64,000 nucleotides of DNA from positions 1,798,001 through 1,862,000 of the forward strand of contig CAVTTK010000002.1 of the NCBI GenBank assembly GCA_963737625.1, in the 5' to 3' direction. The notes beneath the pieces were generated by a model. The model was not told the DNA's origin and searched no databases. It was given only the letters and a program-made list of their open reading frames with translations. Below, one piece after another: positions 33,156-42,432 of the stretch. This DNA is from Bog-756 sp963737625 (GTDB lineage: Bacteria; Actinomycetota; Acidimicrobiia; Acidimicrobiales; RAAP-2). Position 1 is the first letter of the stretch. Each line of letters starts with the position of its first letter. A program made the translations under genes and the position numbers.

Positions 33156-34820
33156 ATGCAGACCATCGACGAGTTGATCCGCCGGCGGGAGGGTGACCAC
33201 CGGACCGGCCTGCTCTTCGCCGACCGCACGTGGACCCACGACCAGGTGGTCCGGGCCCAGTCCGACCGGGCCGCCGTCCTGGCGTCGCTCCGCCGGCCCG
33301 GTCCGTTCCACGTGGCCCTGCTGCTCGACAACATCCCCGAGTACGTCTTCTGGATGGGGGCGGCCGCCCTGGCCGGAGCGGTGCTGGTCGGGGGCAACCC
33401 GACCCACCGGGGCGACGAGCTGGCCCGCGACCTGTCCCACACCGAGTGCCAACTACTGGTCACCGATGACCGGTACCGGACGCTGGTCGACGGGTACGAC
33501 CTCGGGGCCGCACTCCCCGAGGACCGGATCCTGGTCATCGACGACGCCTGCGGCGACGGCGTGGCGGCGGCCTCTCCCTACGGGACCCTGGTGGCCGGGG
33601 CGTCGGGCGCCCCCCTCCCCGACCCGCTGGGAACGACGGTCACCGAGGAGACCCTCGGCCTCCTGCTGTTCACCTCGGGCACCTCCGGCGCGCCCAAGGC
33701 CTGCCTGTGCAGCCAGGGGCGTCTGGCCCGCATCGGCGGCATCGTGGCCCAGATGTTCGAGCTGACCGAGGACGACGTGTGCTACCTGGCCATGCCCCTG
33801 TTCCACTCCAACGCCCTGATGGCCGGGTGGGCCCCGGCCCTGGCCGCCGGGGCCACCGTGGCCCTGCGGGAGCGGTTCAGTGCCTCGCAGTTCCTGGCCG
33901 ACGTGCGGCGGTACGGGGTGACCTATTTCAACTACGTGGGCAAGCCCCTGTCCTACATCCTGGCCACCCCGGAGCGGCCCGATGACGGCGACAACACCCT
34001 GCGCCGGGCGTTCGGCAACGAGGCGGCCGAAGCCGACGTGGCCCGGTTCGCCGAGCGGTTCGGCTGCACCGTGCAGGACGCCTACGGCTCGACCGAGGGT
34101 GGTGCCTCGGTGTCCCGCACCCCCGACACTCCCCGCGGGGCGCTGGGCCGGGCCCTGCCCGGGACCCTCATCATCAACCCCGACACCGGCGAGGAGTGCC
34201 CGCGGGCGGTCTTCGACCAGCACGGTCGACTCCTCAACGCCGAGGAGGCCATCGGCGAGATGGTCAATCAGGCCGGCGGGGCCGGCTTCGAGGGCTACTG
34301 GCGCAACGCCGCGGCCGAGCAGTCCCGCGTGCGCAACGGCTGGTACTGGACCGGCGACCTGGCCTACCGGGACGACGATGACTTCTTCTACTTCGGCGGT
34401 CGTGACTTCGACTGGCTGCGCGTGGACGGCGAGAACTTCGCCGCCGCCCCCATCGAGGGGATCCTCCAGCGCCACCCCGACGTGGTGGTGGCCTCGGTCT
34501 ACGCCGTGCCCGACACGGTGGTCGGAGACCAGGTGATGGCCACCGTCCTGCTCCGGGACGGGGCGGCGTTCGACCCCGTCGGATTCGTGACCTTCCTGGC
34601 CGGGGAGGCCGATCTGGGCACCAAGTGGGCGCCGCGCTACGTGCGGGTGACCGACGAGCTCCCCGAGACCGCCACCACCAAGGTGTTGAAGCGGGTCCTG
34701 CGCAACGAGGGATGGCGCGCATCCGAACCGGTGTGGTGGCGTCCCGACAAGGACGCCCCCTACCGGCTCCTGACCGCGGCGGACGCCGACGCCCTCGACC
34801 GGGCGGTGGCCGAGCGCTGA
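33156..34820 (+). CDS. Steroid-type acyl-CoA ligase, FadD17-like
   Basis: 554 residues, ANL superfamily. AMP-binding core LLLFTSGTSGAPKACLCSQG (about 169), then DDVCYLAMPLFHSNALMAGW, FSASQFLADVRRYGVTYFNY, VGKPLSYILATPE, DAYGSTEGG, the A7/A8-like SGDLAYRDDDDFFYF-type region, and Lys in the TTKVLKR end. These strings resemble FadD17 of mycobacteria, which activates steroid side chains. I start at ATG 33156 (AGGGGG 5-10 nt upstream); the earlier in-frame codon at 33030 adds non-homologous sequence. It is under the divergent KstR-type site. Confidence 0.87.
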   Translation: MQTIDELIRRREGDHRTGLLFADRTWTHDQVVRAQSDRAAVLASLRRPGPFHVALLLDNIPEYVFWMGAAALAGAVLVGGNPTHRGDELARDLSHTECQLLVTDDRYRTLVDGYDLGAALPEDRILVIDDACGDGVAAASPYGTLVAGASGAPLPDPLGTTVTEETLGLLLFTSGTSGAPKACLCSQGRLARIGGIVAQMFELTEDDVCYLAMPLFHSNALMAGWAPALAAGATVALRERFSASQFLADVRRYGVTYFNYVGKPLSYILATPERPDDGDNTLRRAFGNEAAEADVARFAERFGCTVQDAYGSTEGGASVSRTPDTPRGALGRALPGTLIINPDTGEECPRAVFDQHGRLLNAEEAIGEMVNQAGGAGFEGYWRNAAAEQSRVRNGWYWTGDLAYRDDDDFFYFGGRDFDWLRVDGENFAAAPIEGILQRHPDVVVASVYAVPDTVVGDQVMATVLLRDGAAFDPVGFVTFLAGEADLGTKWAPRYVRVTDELPETATTKVLKRVLRNEGWRASEPVWWRPDKDAPYRLLTAADADALDRAVAER

Positions 34821-34995
34821 CCCGGTCGCCGTCCAGGCGACCGGGCACGGGGGTGAGACCGAGGTGTAACGGTAGGCCGGTGGGCGGCGACTGAAGGCTG
34901 TCCCTCCGTCCCACGAACAGGAAGACCATGATCCGACCATGGCCGGCGAACCCCACCGATCGAGTGCCCACCGGTCCCCGACGGTTGGCCCTACG

Positions 34996-35601
34996 ATGCG
35001 GTCCGTGGACCCCGACGTCGACCTCCTGGCCCGGGTCCGAGCCGGGGACGAGACGGCGTTCGTGACCCTGGTCAACCGCTACCACGGCTCCATGCTCCGG
35101 GTGGCCCGGGGCTACGTACCAAGCGAGGCCGTCGCCGAGGAGGCGGTCCAGGAGACCTGGATGGGCGTGGTGCGGGGCGTCGACCGGTTCGAGGGCCGCT
35201 CCTCGTTCAAGACCTGGCTCTTCCGCATCCTCATCAACCGGGCCCGCACCGCCGGCGGGCGGGAGCACCGCACCCAGCCCATGGCCGACGTCGAGCCGGC
35301 GGTCGACCCCTCCCGGTTCACGGCCGGTGGGGCGTGGGCCGAGCCCCTGGAGCGCTGGGAGACCGACGCCGACAACCGCCTGGTGGCCGCCACCTGGTCC
35401 CCGGCGCTGCGGACGGCTCTGGACGAGCTGCCGCCCCGTCAGCGGGAGATCGTGGTGCTGCGCGACGTGGCCGGCCTGACCAGCGGGGACGTGTGCCAGG
35501 CGCTCGGCGTGACCGAGGGCAATCAGCGGGTCCTCCTCCACCGGGGGCGCAGCCGACTGCGGTCCCTGTTGGAGGACGAGCTCGCGGTGAGGGGGCGGTG
35601 A
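34996..35601 (+). CDS. ECF-family RNA polymerase sigma factor
   Basis: 201 residues from ATG 34996. Region 2: VNRYHGSMLRVARGYV through EEAVQETWMGVVRGVDRFEGRSSFKTWLFRILINRAR. Region 4: LPPRQREIVVLRDVAGLTSGDVCQALGVTEGNQRVLLHRGRSRL. ATG 34939 is also in frame but leads a non-homologous stretch. The stop overlaps the next gene's start, and that gene encodes a zinc-type anti-sigma factor, so this is a sigma/anti-sigma operon. Target promoters are unknown. Confidence 0.92.
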   Translation: MRSVDPDVDLLARVRAGDETAFVTLVNRYHGSMLRVARGYVPSEAVAEEAVQETWMGVVRGVDRFEGRSSFKTWLFRILINRARTAGGREHRTQPMADVEPAVDPSRFTAGGAWAEPLERWETDADNRLVAATWSPALRTALDELPPRQREIVVLRDVAGLTSGDVCQALGVTEGNQRVLLHRGRSRLRSLLEDELAVRGR

Positions 35602-35855
35602 TGCACCTCCTCCGTCGTCCCCCCGATCTGGCCTGCCAGCAGGTGGTGGAGCTGATCACCGAGTACCTCGAAGGCTCCCTGTCCCGCTCCGAGCGCAAGC
35701 GCTTCGACGGTCACCTGCGCGGCTGCCCCAACTGCACGGCCTACCTCGACCAGATGCGGGCCACCATCGCCGCCACCGGAACCCTCCGGGCCGAGGATCT
35801 GTCCCCCGAGGCCCTCGAGGAGTTCACCGAGCTGTTCCGGCGCTGGCAGGACTGA
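35601..35855 (+). CDS. Zinc-binding anti-sigma factor (ZAS type)
   Basis: 84 residues. The H-x3-C-x2-C zinc motif is HLRGCPNC (about 39-46), after a CxxVVELITEYLEGSLS segment typical of zf-HC2 anti-sigma proteins; Cys near residue 13 completes the ligand set. No transmembrane helix follows, so a soluble anti-sigma. ATG 35601 overlaps the sigma stop (TGATG), giving 1:1 translational coupling. Confidence 0.9.
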   Translation: MHLLRRPPDLACQQVVELITEYLEGSLSRSERKRFDGHLRGCPNCTAYLDQMRATIAATGTLRAEDLSPEALEEFTELFRRWQD

Positions 35856-36058
35856 CGGCGATCATCACGACGACGATCCGACCAGATCGAGTACCGTGAC
35901 CGCCTCCTCCCTGCCCGCGCACCTGCCATCGTTCGGTCGTACAGATCCGCTGCGGATGGCGTGGAGGTGAGGTCCATGAAACTGGGCAGCCCGGGTTCCT
36001 CCAGTGCACGTCCCGGCCACCCTCGTGCCCCATCCGTCGTTGAGCCCCGCATCCGAAT

Positions 36059-36781
36059 CTACTTCGTGGTGGTGATGAGTCGTTCACGGTCGAACAGTGA
36101 GGACGCAACCCGCCAGCCGAGACGGTCGAGTACGAGCAGTCCGATCCCGAATGCGAGGGCCACGCGGAGGCTTGCCGGGATCACGTTGAAGGCGATGAGT
36201 GTGGTGATGGCCACCGTAGGAAGGCTCGCCAGTATGGAGACCTGGCCGGCCGTGCGGAGATCGCTTGATCGGGCCGAGATGGCCATTCCCACCCAGATCG
36301 ACCAGGTGACCAGGAGCGGGGTGAACAGCACCTGGGCCACAACGTCCGGGGCCTGAACAATGCCCGAGGCCACACCGGGGGCGGCGAATAGCTCCACGAT
36401 GGCGATGAAGAACGCGAACACGCCGTAAGCGACGACTATCGACGGCAGGAACACGGCGAGGGCCTTGCCGAGGATGAGCTCCTTCTGCTGGACGGGAGTC
36501 GACAACAAAGGCTCGAGCGTTCCCTGCACGCGCTCGCCGACGATCGAGTAAGCGGCCAACGCCGCCGGCACGAGTGCCGGGATGGCGAGCATGTAGATCA
36601 GGGTGTGCTCGTCGTGCAGCGTCGAGGAGCCGCTCGACGGGATCGTGAAGACCTGGATCACCGGCTGGAGGAGGAAGACAAGCGGCAGGACCACCATGGC
36701 GTAGACCACGTTGCCACTACGACGGAGGTCTCGAAGCTCCTTGTGGAGGATCGCCCTGACGCGTCGCCTGCTGATCCTCAC
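36059..36781 (-). CDS. ABC-2-type export permease
   Basis: 240 residues with about six membrane segments: VVYAMVVLPLVFLLQP (about 25-40), then IYMLAIPALVPAALAAY, the family motif IVGERVQGTLEPLLSTPVQQKELILGKAL (conserved ABC-2 coupling region), IVVAYGVFAFFIAIVEL and others. GTG 36781 overlaps the ATPase stop (GTGA), so the two make a single exporter. Substrate unknown. Confidence 0.9.
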   Translation of the reverse strand: MRISRRRVRAILHKELRDLRRSGNVVYAMVVLPLVFLLQPVIQVFTIPSSGSSTLHDEHTLIYMLAIPALVPAALAAYSIVGERVQGTLEPLLSTPVQQKELILGKALAVFLPSIVVAYGVFAFFIAIVELFAAPGVASGIVQAPDVVAQVLFTPLLVTWSIWVGMAISARSSDLRTAGQVSILASLPTVAITTLIAFNVIPASLRVALAFGIGLLVLDRLGWRVASSLFDRERLITTTK

Positions 36782-37827
36782 GGGGACGACTCCTGGCCGC
36801 TTCCCTCGACGAACTGGAGGTAGACGTCCTCGAGCGAGTGATGGGATTCCGTGAGAGAGAGCACGTCGGCACCGGCACCGACGAGTGCCCTGGTGACCTC
36901 AGGTGCCGTCGCCGCGACATCGGACACCTCGAGCACATAGGCACCGGGGCCGTCCTCCCGCCAGCCCTCCACACCCTGCACCGGCCCGAACACGGCCTGC
37001 GGATCGGGCAGCGCCGTGACGGTTCTGGTGGTGAGAGTCCTCGTGAAGAGTCGGTCACGCAGCTCGTCGGGACGGCCGATGGTGCGCAACGTGGTGTTGA
37101 GGATGGCCACCCGATCGCACAGCCGTTCGGCCTCCTCGAGGCGGTGGGTGGTGAGGAATACCGTCACACCGCGTCGACGCAGGTCTTCGATGAGGCCGTG
37201 GACATCCTTCGTGGCCGCTGGATCCAAGCCCGATGTGGGCTCGTCCAGGAACAACACCTCGGGGTCGCTCAGCAGGGCCCGGGCCAGAGACACGCGTTGC
37301 CGAAGTCCCTTGGACAGGGCACCACAGGCATCATGGGTTCGGTCGGCGAGGCCGACGGCGTCCAGTACGTGGCGGATCCGGTCTCCTGGGTCCGAGATCT
37401 CGTAGAGGTCGGCGAAACAGCCCAGATTGTCCTCGACACTGAGGCGGAGATAGAGGCCGGGTGCCTCGGGCATGATGGCGATGCGTCGGCGAATGGCCAG
37501 GCCGTTCTCCGGGGTGAGTTCGAGGCCGGCGACAGTCGCCGTACCTGAACTGGGAGCCACGAGCGTGCCGAGCGTTCTCACGGTGGTGGTCTTCCCGGCA
37601 CCGTTGGGGCCCAGGAACCCGAAGACTTCGCCCCGACCGACCTCGAACGACACCTCCCGGTAGGCCACCCGATTGCCGAAGCACTTGGTCAGCGATCGCA
37701 CCGACAGCGCCGGGTCCTCGGGCCCGGCTAGCGCCGGCCCTTCGCACACCACGGGCCGTCGCCCTGACTGGCCATCGGCCCGCGCACCTCCTACCTGTCC
37801 ACCAGCGTCACGGCCGGAGTGCGCCAC
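36778..37827 (-). CDS. ABC transporter ATP-binding protein (exporter)
   Basis: 349 residues. Walker A GPNGAGKTT (about 73-81), signature LSKGLRQRVSLARALL, Walker B LFLDEPTSGLDP and His-switch TTHRL. The C-terminal 90 residues are the CcmA/NatA-type regulatory extension seen with ABC-2 exporters. The first 40 residues are low-complexity and may lie before the true start. GTG 37827; alternatives further downstream cannot be excluded. Confidence 0.92.
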   Translation of the reverse strand: MAHSGRDAGGQVGGARADGQSGRRPVVCEGPALAGPEDPALSVRSLTKCFGNRVAYREVSFEVGRGEVFGFLGPNGAGKTTTVRTLGTLVAPSSGTATVAGLELTPENGLAIRRRIAIMPEAPGLYLRLSVEDNLGCFADLYEISDPGDRIRHVLDAVGLADRTHDACGALSKGLRQRVSLARALLSDPEVLFLDEPTSGLDPAATKDVHGLIEDLRRRGVTVFLTTHRLEEAERLCDRVAILNTTLRTIGRPDELRDRLFTRTLTTRTVTALPDPQAVFGPVQGVEGWREDGPGAYVLEVSDVAATAPEVTRALVGAGADVLSLTESHHSLEDVYLQFVEGSGQESSP

Positions 37828-37959
37828 AACTCCGAGTATTACAGAGGGCCCAACCGGGGACTACGAGCCCTGCTCCTCCCGGGAGCCAGTGCTGCATGGC
37901 TCTTCCGGTCTCCTCGCTGTCCGGTCCCCTCTCTGTCCGATCTCCTACGAATCGGGCTG

Positions 37960-39189
37960 CTAAGGAAGCGAGTCCGGATGGGCGAGCCGGGCCGCCTCGG
38001 TGATCAGGTAGTGCCGCTCCCGCAGGTTGGTCGTACCCTCCGACGCCAGCCTGAACTCGGCGATGGCGGCTTCGGCGTCGCCGGCCTGCCCGAGGAGGTG
38101 CGCCCTCACGGCGTGGAGCCGGTGGTGGTCACCCAGCTGGTCGCCAAGGCCGTCGAGTAGGGCGAGCCCGGCCCGGGGACCGTCGACCATGGCCACGGCT
38201 ATGGCTCGGTTGAGTCTGACCATGGGATTGCCGGTCAAGGTTTCCAGCCGGGCGTAGAGAGACTCGATCTCGGACCAGTCGGTGTCCTCCGGGCGGAGGG
38301 CGAGGTCGTGCACGGCAGCGACGGCCGCTTGAAGCTGGTACTCCCCCAGGTGACCCTCCCTCACGGCTGCGGTGATCAGCGCCACCCCTTCGGCGATAAG
38401 GTCACGATCCCATCGGGAGCGGTCCTGCGAGGAGAGCGGTACGAGGGCGCCGTCACCGTCCGTGCGGGCCGTTCGTCGGGCATCGGTCAGGAGCATCAGC
38501 GCCAGTAGCCCGGTCACCTCGGGCTCCCGCGGCAGGATCTCGTGAACGCCCCGGGTCAGACGGATGGCTTCTCCGGACAGTTCGGTGCGGGTCAGCTCGG
38601 TGCCGCTGCTCGTGGTGTAGCCCTCGTTGAAGAGAAGGTAGAGGACGTGCAGCATAGAGGCCAGGCGCTCGGAACGTTCGACCTCGGGGGGCAGTACGAA
38701 TGGCTCGTCGGACTCCCTCACCTTGGACTTGGCCCGACTGATCCGCTGCGCCATGGTCGGCTCGGACACCAGGAAGGCGGCGGCGATCTCACGGGTCGTC
38801 AGACCGCCGACGGCCCGCAGCGTCAACGGGATGGCCAACGCCGGGGTGAGGGACGGATGGCAGCACATGAACATGAGGATGAGTGTGTCGTCGGACCCCG
38901 GCACCGGATCGGAGGGCCTCAGCGACCACGATGCGGATAGCTCCTCGCGCCGACGACGGGCACCGTCTCGTCGGTACTGCTCACCCATATGCCGCGACGC
39001 CACCCGGATCAGCCAGCCCAGCGGATTGTCGGGCACGCCTTCTCGCTGCCAGCTCTGAGCGGCAGCCAAGAGCGCCTCTTGCACCGCATCCTCGGCATCG
39101 GCGAAGTTCCCGTATCGTCGGGCAACCGCACCGAGGGTCCGCGGCGCCAACTCGCGCAGCAGCCCCTCGGTACCCGACGCCATGGTCAC
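37960..39189 (-). CDS. ECF42-type sigma factor with C-terminal TPR-like extension
   Basis: 409 residues, about twice a normal ECF sigma. Region 2 (YGNFADAEDAVQEALLAA then NPLGWLIRVASRHMGEQYRR) and region 4 (IPLTLRAVGGLTTREIAAAF) are followed by the long helical ECF42 extension (DPDFVLPPEVERSERLASMLHVLYLLFNEGYTTSSG then RAIAVAMVDGPRAGLALLDGL). ECF42 factors are encoded beside DGPF/YCII proteins, as here: the GTG start 39189 overlaps the YCII stop. The extension replaces an anti-sigma factor in control. Confidence 0.95.
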   Translation of the reverse strand: MTMASGTEGLLRELAPRTLGAVARRYGNFADAEDAVQEALLAAAQSWQREGVPDNPLGWLIRVASRHMGEQYRRDGARRRREELSASWSLRPSDPVPGSDDTLILMFMCCHPSLTPALAIPLTLRAVGGLTTREIAAAFLVSEPTMAQRISRAKSKVRESDEPFVLPPEVERSERLASMLHVLYLLFNEGYTTSSGTELTRTELSGEAIRLTRGVHEILPREPEVTGLLALMLLTDARRTARTDGDGALVPLSSQDRSRWDRDLIAEGVALITAAVREGHLGEYQLQAAVAAVHDLALRPEDTDWSEIESLYARLETLTGNPMVRLNRAIAVAMVDGPRAGLALLDGLGDQLGDHHRLHAVRAHLLGQAGDAEAAIAEFRLASEGTTNLRERHYLITEAARLAHPDSLP

Positions 39190-39587
39190 ACGTCGGGGTC
39201 GGGGGCGCTCATCACCTCGCGCACCTCGATGCGCTGCCCGATCGGCGCACCCCCCGATCCGGGAGCGGCAGAGATCCTGGCGGCGAGCTCGATGGCCCGT
39301 CCCGGGGTGTCGACGTCGACGATGCGGTACCCGGCCAGCAGTTCCTTGCCTTCGGGGAACGGCCCGTCGGTGACGACCGGGGGGCTCGAGCCGTCGGAGA
39401 GGACGAACTTGGCCTGATCGGGTCCGGCCAGTCCCTGTGCGTCCACTAGCTCACCGCTATCACTGAGCTCCTGGTTCAGGGCAATCTGGAACTCGACGTG
39501 CGCTGTGATCTCGCCGGGCGTCCACTCCGACATCGGTGTGCACTCCAACTCGACCCCGCCGTAGTTCTGAATCAGCATGTAGCGCAT
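39186..39587 (-). CDS. YCII/DGPF-domain protein, ECF42 partner
   Basis: 133 residues: MRYMLIQNYGG opening, QLALNQELSDSGELV-type helix, and the family-naming DGPFPEGKELLAGY(R/W) motif. DGPF proteins are consistently linked with ECF42 sigma factors and may be targets or effectors. The ATG at 39587 was chosen over upstream codons that lead a non-homologous stretch. Confidence 0.92.
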   Translation of the reverse strand: MRYMLIQNYGGVELECTPMSEWTPGEITAHVEFQIALNQELSDSGELVDAQGLAGPDQAKFVLSDGSSPPVVTDGPFPEGKELLAGYRIVDVDTPGRAIELAARISAAPGSGGAPIGQRIEVREVMSAPDPDV

Positions 39588-39800
39588 GGGACCATCCTTG
39601 CTCGTCGGCGGCACATGGGTGTGCCGCTCACCATGGTGTTGAAGCTGGCCGCCGGAATTCGACATCGACCGGAAAGAAATTGCAGTGTTGTCGGGATGGC
39701 GCTGGCCAGGTTCGCGGGACACCCACCGATCGGTGATCGGGCTCCGGGCCCTCCCGTCCTGCCACCTATCCTGACCAGCGGGGTTCACCGGGGTTCGGCA
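39588..39800. other. Intergenic gap
   Basis: 213 bp upstream of the YCII start and downstream of the LLM gene. It must hold the promoter of the YCII-ECF42 pair. I see no palindrome or recognisable site. Confidence 0.3.
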
Positions 39801-40670
39801 TCACCCGGGAGCCACGCTCCACTGGTCGACCAGCCCGGCCACCCAGTCGGCCACAGCCGACGGATCCGTCGGAGGGGAGCCCACCACCACCAGCTCGGCC
39901 ACACCCCGGTCGGCCAGTATCCCGACGTCCCCGGGCCCGCCGTCGCGGAGAGAGAGTACGACCTCCACCGACCCCGGGTCCCGTCCCTCCCGGCGGCACT
40001 GCTCGGCCAGGACGTCGAGCCGGCCCGCCACCTCGTTCCGGGCCAGGTTGAAGCCGTACCAGCCGTCGCCGTAGGCGGCCACCCGGGCCAGCGCCCGGTC
40101 GCTGTTGCCGCCGAGGTACACCGGGAGGCGGCGGTCCCGAACCGGCTTCGGATAGCTCCGCACCCGGTCGAAGTGGACCGAATCCCCATCGAACGACGCC
40201 ACGTCTTCGCGCCACAGGGTGCGCATGACCTCGACGTACTCCGCCGTGCGGTCGGCCCGGCCCCGGAAGGCGACGCCGAGGGCGGCGAACTCCTCTCTCG
40301 ACCAACCCACGCCGACGCCGAGGACGAACCGCCCACCGGAGAGGACGTCGAGGGTGGCGGCCTGCTTGGCCACCACCACCGGGTTGTGCTGGGCCAGGAG
40401 CAGGATCCCGGTGGCCAGCCGGATGGTGGTGCTGTGGGCCGCGGCGTAGGTCAGGGCCAGCAGAGGATCCAGCCAGTCGGCGTCGGAGGGAACGCCGATC
40501 CTCCCGTCGTCCGAGTACGGGTAGGGCGAGTCGGCCCGGTCCACCATGACCACGTGCTCCCCGGCCCACAACGTGGAGAATCCGGCCGCCTCCGCCTCGA
40601 TGGCCACGGCGCCGATGACCGCCGGGCTGGCGCCCGAGCCGATGCCGAGGGCGTGCAGGGCGAAACGCAT
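39801..40670 (-). CDS. LLM-class F420-dependent oxidoreductase
   Basis: 289 residues of the TIGR03619-like F420 subfamily: FSTLWAGEHVVMVD, IRLATGILLLAQHNPVVVAKQAATLDVLSGGRFVLGVGVG (about 85-120), EFAALGVAFRGRADRTAEYV, and PVYLGGNSDRALARVAAYGDGW. ATG 40670. It follows ltp2 on the same strand by 77 bp and may share the steroid operon's transcript. Confidence 0.88.
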   Translation of the reverse strand: MRFALHALGIGSGASPAVIGAVAIEAEAAGFSTLWAGEHVVMVDRADSPYPYSDDGRIGVPSDADWLDPLLALTYAAAHSTTIRLATGILLLAQHNPVVVAKQAATLDVLSGGRFVLGVGVGWSREEFAALGVAFRGRADRTAEYVEVMRTLWREDVASFDGDSVHFDRVRSYPKPVRDRRLPVYLGGNSDRALARVAAYGDGWYGFNLARNEVAGRLDVLAEQCRREGRDPGSVEVVLSLRDGGPGDVGILADRGVAELVVVGSPPTDPSAVADWVAGLVDQWSVAPG

Positions 40671-40747
40671 CCGCCCATTGTGCTCGGGAGCCGGTGTATC
40701 CGGGAGACGGTCGTCCGATGGGGCCGACCCCGGGGGCCGCCGGGCCG

Positions 40748-41935
40748 TCAGGCGTCGACGCCCAGGATCAAGCCGCTGGTCGGCACGCCGGTGCCCGCGG
40801 TGACCAGGGCGTGGGTGACGTCGGGCACCTGGTTGACCGAGGTGCCCCGCACCTGGCGAACCCCCTCGGCGATGCCGTTCATCCCGTGCAGATAGGCCTC
40901 GCCCAGCTGGCCGCCGTGGGTGTTGATGGGCAGCCCACCCCCGATCTCGATGTTGCCGTCGCGCACGAAGTCCTTGGCCTCGCCCCGGCCGCAGAAGCCC
41001 AGCTCCTCCAGCTGGTAGAGGACATACGGGGTGAAGTGGTCGTAGAGCACGGCGGTCTGGATATCGGCGGGACTGAGCCCCGAGGTCTGCCACAACTGGC
41101 GGGCCACCGACTCCATCTCGCCCAGACCGCAGAGGTCGTCGTAGTAGTAGGAGGTCATCATCTCCTGACCGGGTCCGGCCCCCTGGGCCGCGGCCTCGAT
41201 GACCACCGGCGTGGAGGGAAGGTCGCGGGCCCGCTCGAGGGAGGTGACGACCAGCGCCTGTCCCCCGTCGGTCTCCTGACAGCAGTCGAGCAGGTGGAGC
41301 GGCTCCACGATCCAGCGCGACGCCTGATGCTCCTCCAGGGTGATGGGCTTCTCGTAGAACCAGGCCTTGGGGTTGGTGGCGGCATGTCTGCGGTCGGCCA
41401 CGGCCACCCGGCCCAGATCTTCGGAGGTGGCCCCGGAGACGTGCAGGTAGCGCTGGGCGGCCATGGCCACCCACTGGGCCGGCGTCAACAGTCCGAACGG
41501 CGCGTACCAGGCGAAGTTGGCCGTTTCGGCGTTGGGGACGGGGGCCCGGTCCTGGACGCCGGCCCCGAAGCGGTTGCCCGACCGCTCGTTGAAGGCCCGG
41601 TAGCAGACCACCACGTCGGCCACCCCGGCCTGGACGGCCAGGGCGGCCTGCTGGATGGTGCCGCACCCCGCGCCCCCGCCGTAGTGGATCCGACTGAAGA
41701 AGGTCAGCTCGCCCATACCCAGGCTGCGGGCGATCTCGATCTCAGGGTTGGTGTCCGAGCTGAAGGTCACCATCCCGTCGACCTCGGCCGGTTCGATGCC
41801 GGCATCCCGCAGGGCCAGGTCCACGGCCTCGGCGGCCAGACGGAGCTCGCTGCGACCGGATTCCTTGGAGAACTCGGTGGCCCCGATACCCACGATGGCC
41901 GTGTTGCCGGTGAAGGCGTGGGCGTCGCCGCTCAT
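40748..41935 (-). CDS. ltp2: Thiolase-fold aldolase subunit, Ltp2-like
   Basis: 395 residues, a lipid-transfer-protein/SCP2-thiolase family member without the usual thiolase nucleophile pattern. Visible: AIVGIGATEFSKESGRSELRLAAEA, GMVTFSSDTNPEIEIARSLGMGEL, CQETDGGQALVV, and the C-terminal INTHGGQLGEAYLHGMNGI. In mycobacteria Ltp2 with the DUF35 domain of ChsH2 performs the retro-aldol cleavage that removes propionyl-CoA from the 17-hydroxy steroid side chain. ATG 41935 overlaps the chsH1 stop; the operon context supports this role. Confidence 0.92.
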   Translation of the reverse strand: MSGDAHAFTGNTAIVGIGATEFSKESGRSELRLAAEAVDLALRDAGIEPAEVDGMVTFSSDTNPEIEIARSLGMGELTFFSRIHYGGGAGCGTIQQAALAVQAGVADVVVCYRAFNERSGNRFGAGVQDRAPVPNAETANFAWYAPFGLLTPAQWVAMAAQRYLHVSGATSEDLGRVAVADRRHAATNPKAWFYEKPITLEEHQASRWIVEPLHLLDCCQETDGGQALVVTSLERARDLPSTPVVIEAAAQGAGPGQEMMTSYYYDDLCGLGEMESVARQLWQTSGLSPADIQTAVLYDHFTPYVLYQLEELGFCGRGEAKDFVRDGNIEIGGGLPINTHGGQLGEAYLHGMNGIAEGVRQVRGTSVNQVPDVTHALVTAGTGVPTSGLILGVDA

Positions 41936-42432
41936 CGGCCGGCCCCACCGGATGGCGTTCCCTCGGGCAGCAGCACCCGAACCGTGCCCGTGACGTGGTC
42001 GCCGAGGCCGTTGGCCCCGCGCAGCGACACCACCACCGCACCCTTCCCCTCGACACCGGGGTCGGCCGGCTCGGCGTCGACCTCGGTGACCGATCCGGTG
42101 AGGGTCATGGTGTCGTCGGGGTAGTTGGGTGCCCCCAGCCGGATGTTGACGTCGGTGAGCACGGCCCCGGGCCCCGTCCAGTCGGTGACGTACCGGCCCA
42201 CGATCCCGTTGGTGGAGAGGATGTTCATGAAGATGTCCTTCGAGCCCCGTTGGGCGGCCAGTACCGAGTCGTGGTGGACATCCTGGTAGTCGCGGGAGGC
42301 CAGGGCGGTGGAGACGATCAGGGTCCGGGTCAGCGGGAGAGCGAGGACGGGGAGCTCGTCACCCACCGCCACCTCGCCGAACGCCAGCGTGGTCGTCCGG
42401 GGGCCGGGCACCGTGCCGGTGGCGGCGCTCAT
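41932..42432 (-). CDS. chsH1: MaoC-like hydratase subunit, ChsH1-like
   Basis: 166 residues, single hotdog (MaoC-like) domain: LIVSTALASRDYQDVHHDSVLAAQRGSKDIFMNILSTNG, including the DxxxxH-type dehydratase signature. In mycobacteria ChsH1 with the MaoC half of ChsH2 hydrates the 17(20)-unsaturated steroid-22-oyl-CoA. ATG 42432 overlaps the stop of chsE1, and its own stop overlaps ltp2, so expression is coupled. Confidence 0.92.
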   Translation of the reverse strand: MSAATGTVPGPRTTTLAFGEVAVGDELPVLALPLTRTLIVSTALASRDYQDVHHDSVLAAQRGSKDIFMNILSTNGIVGRYVTDWTGPGAVLTDVNIRLGAPNYPDDTMTLTGSVTEVDAEPADPGVEGKGAVVVSLRGANGLGDHVTGTVRVLLPEGTPSGGAGR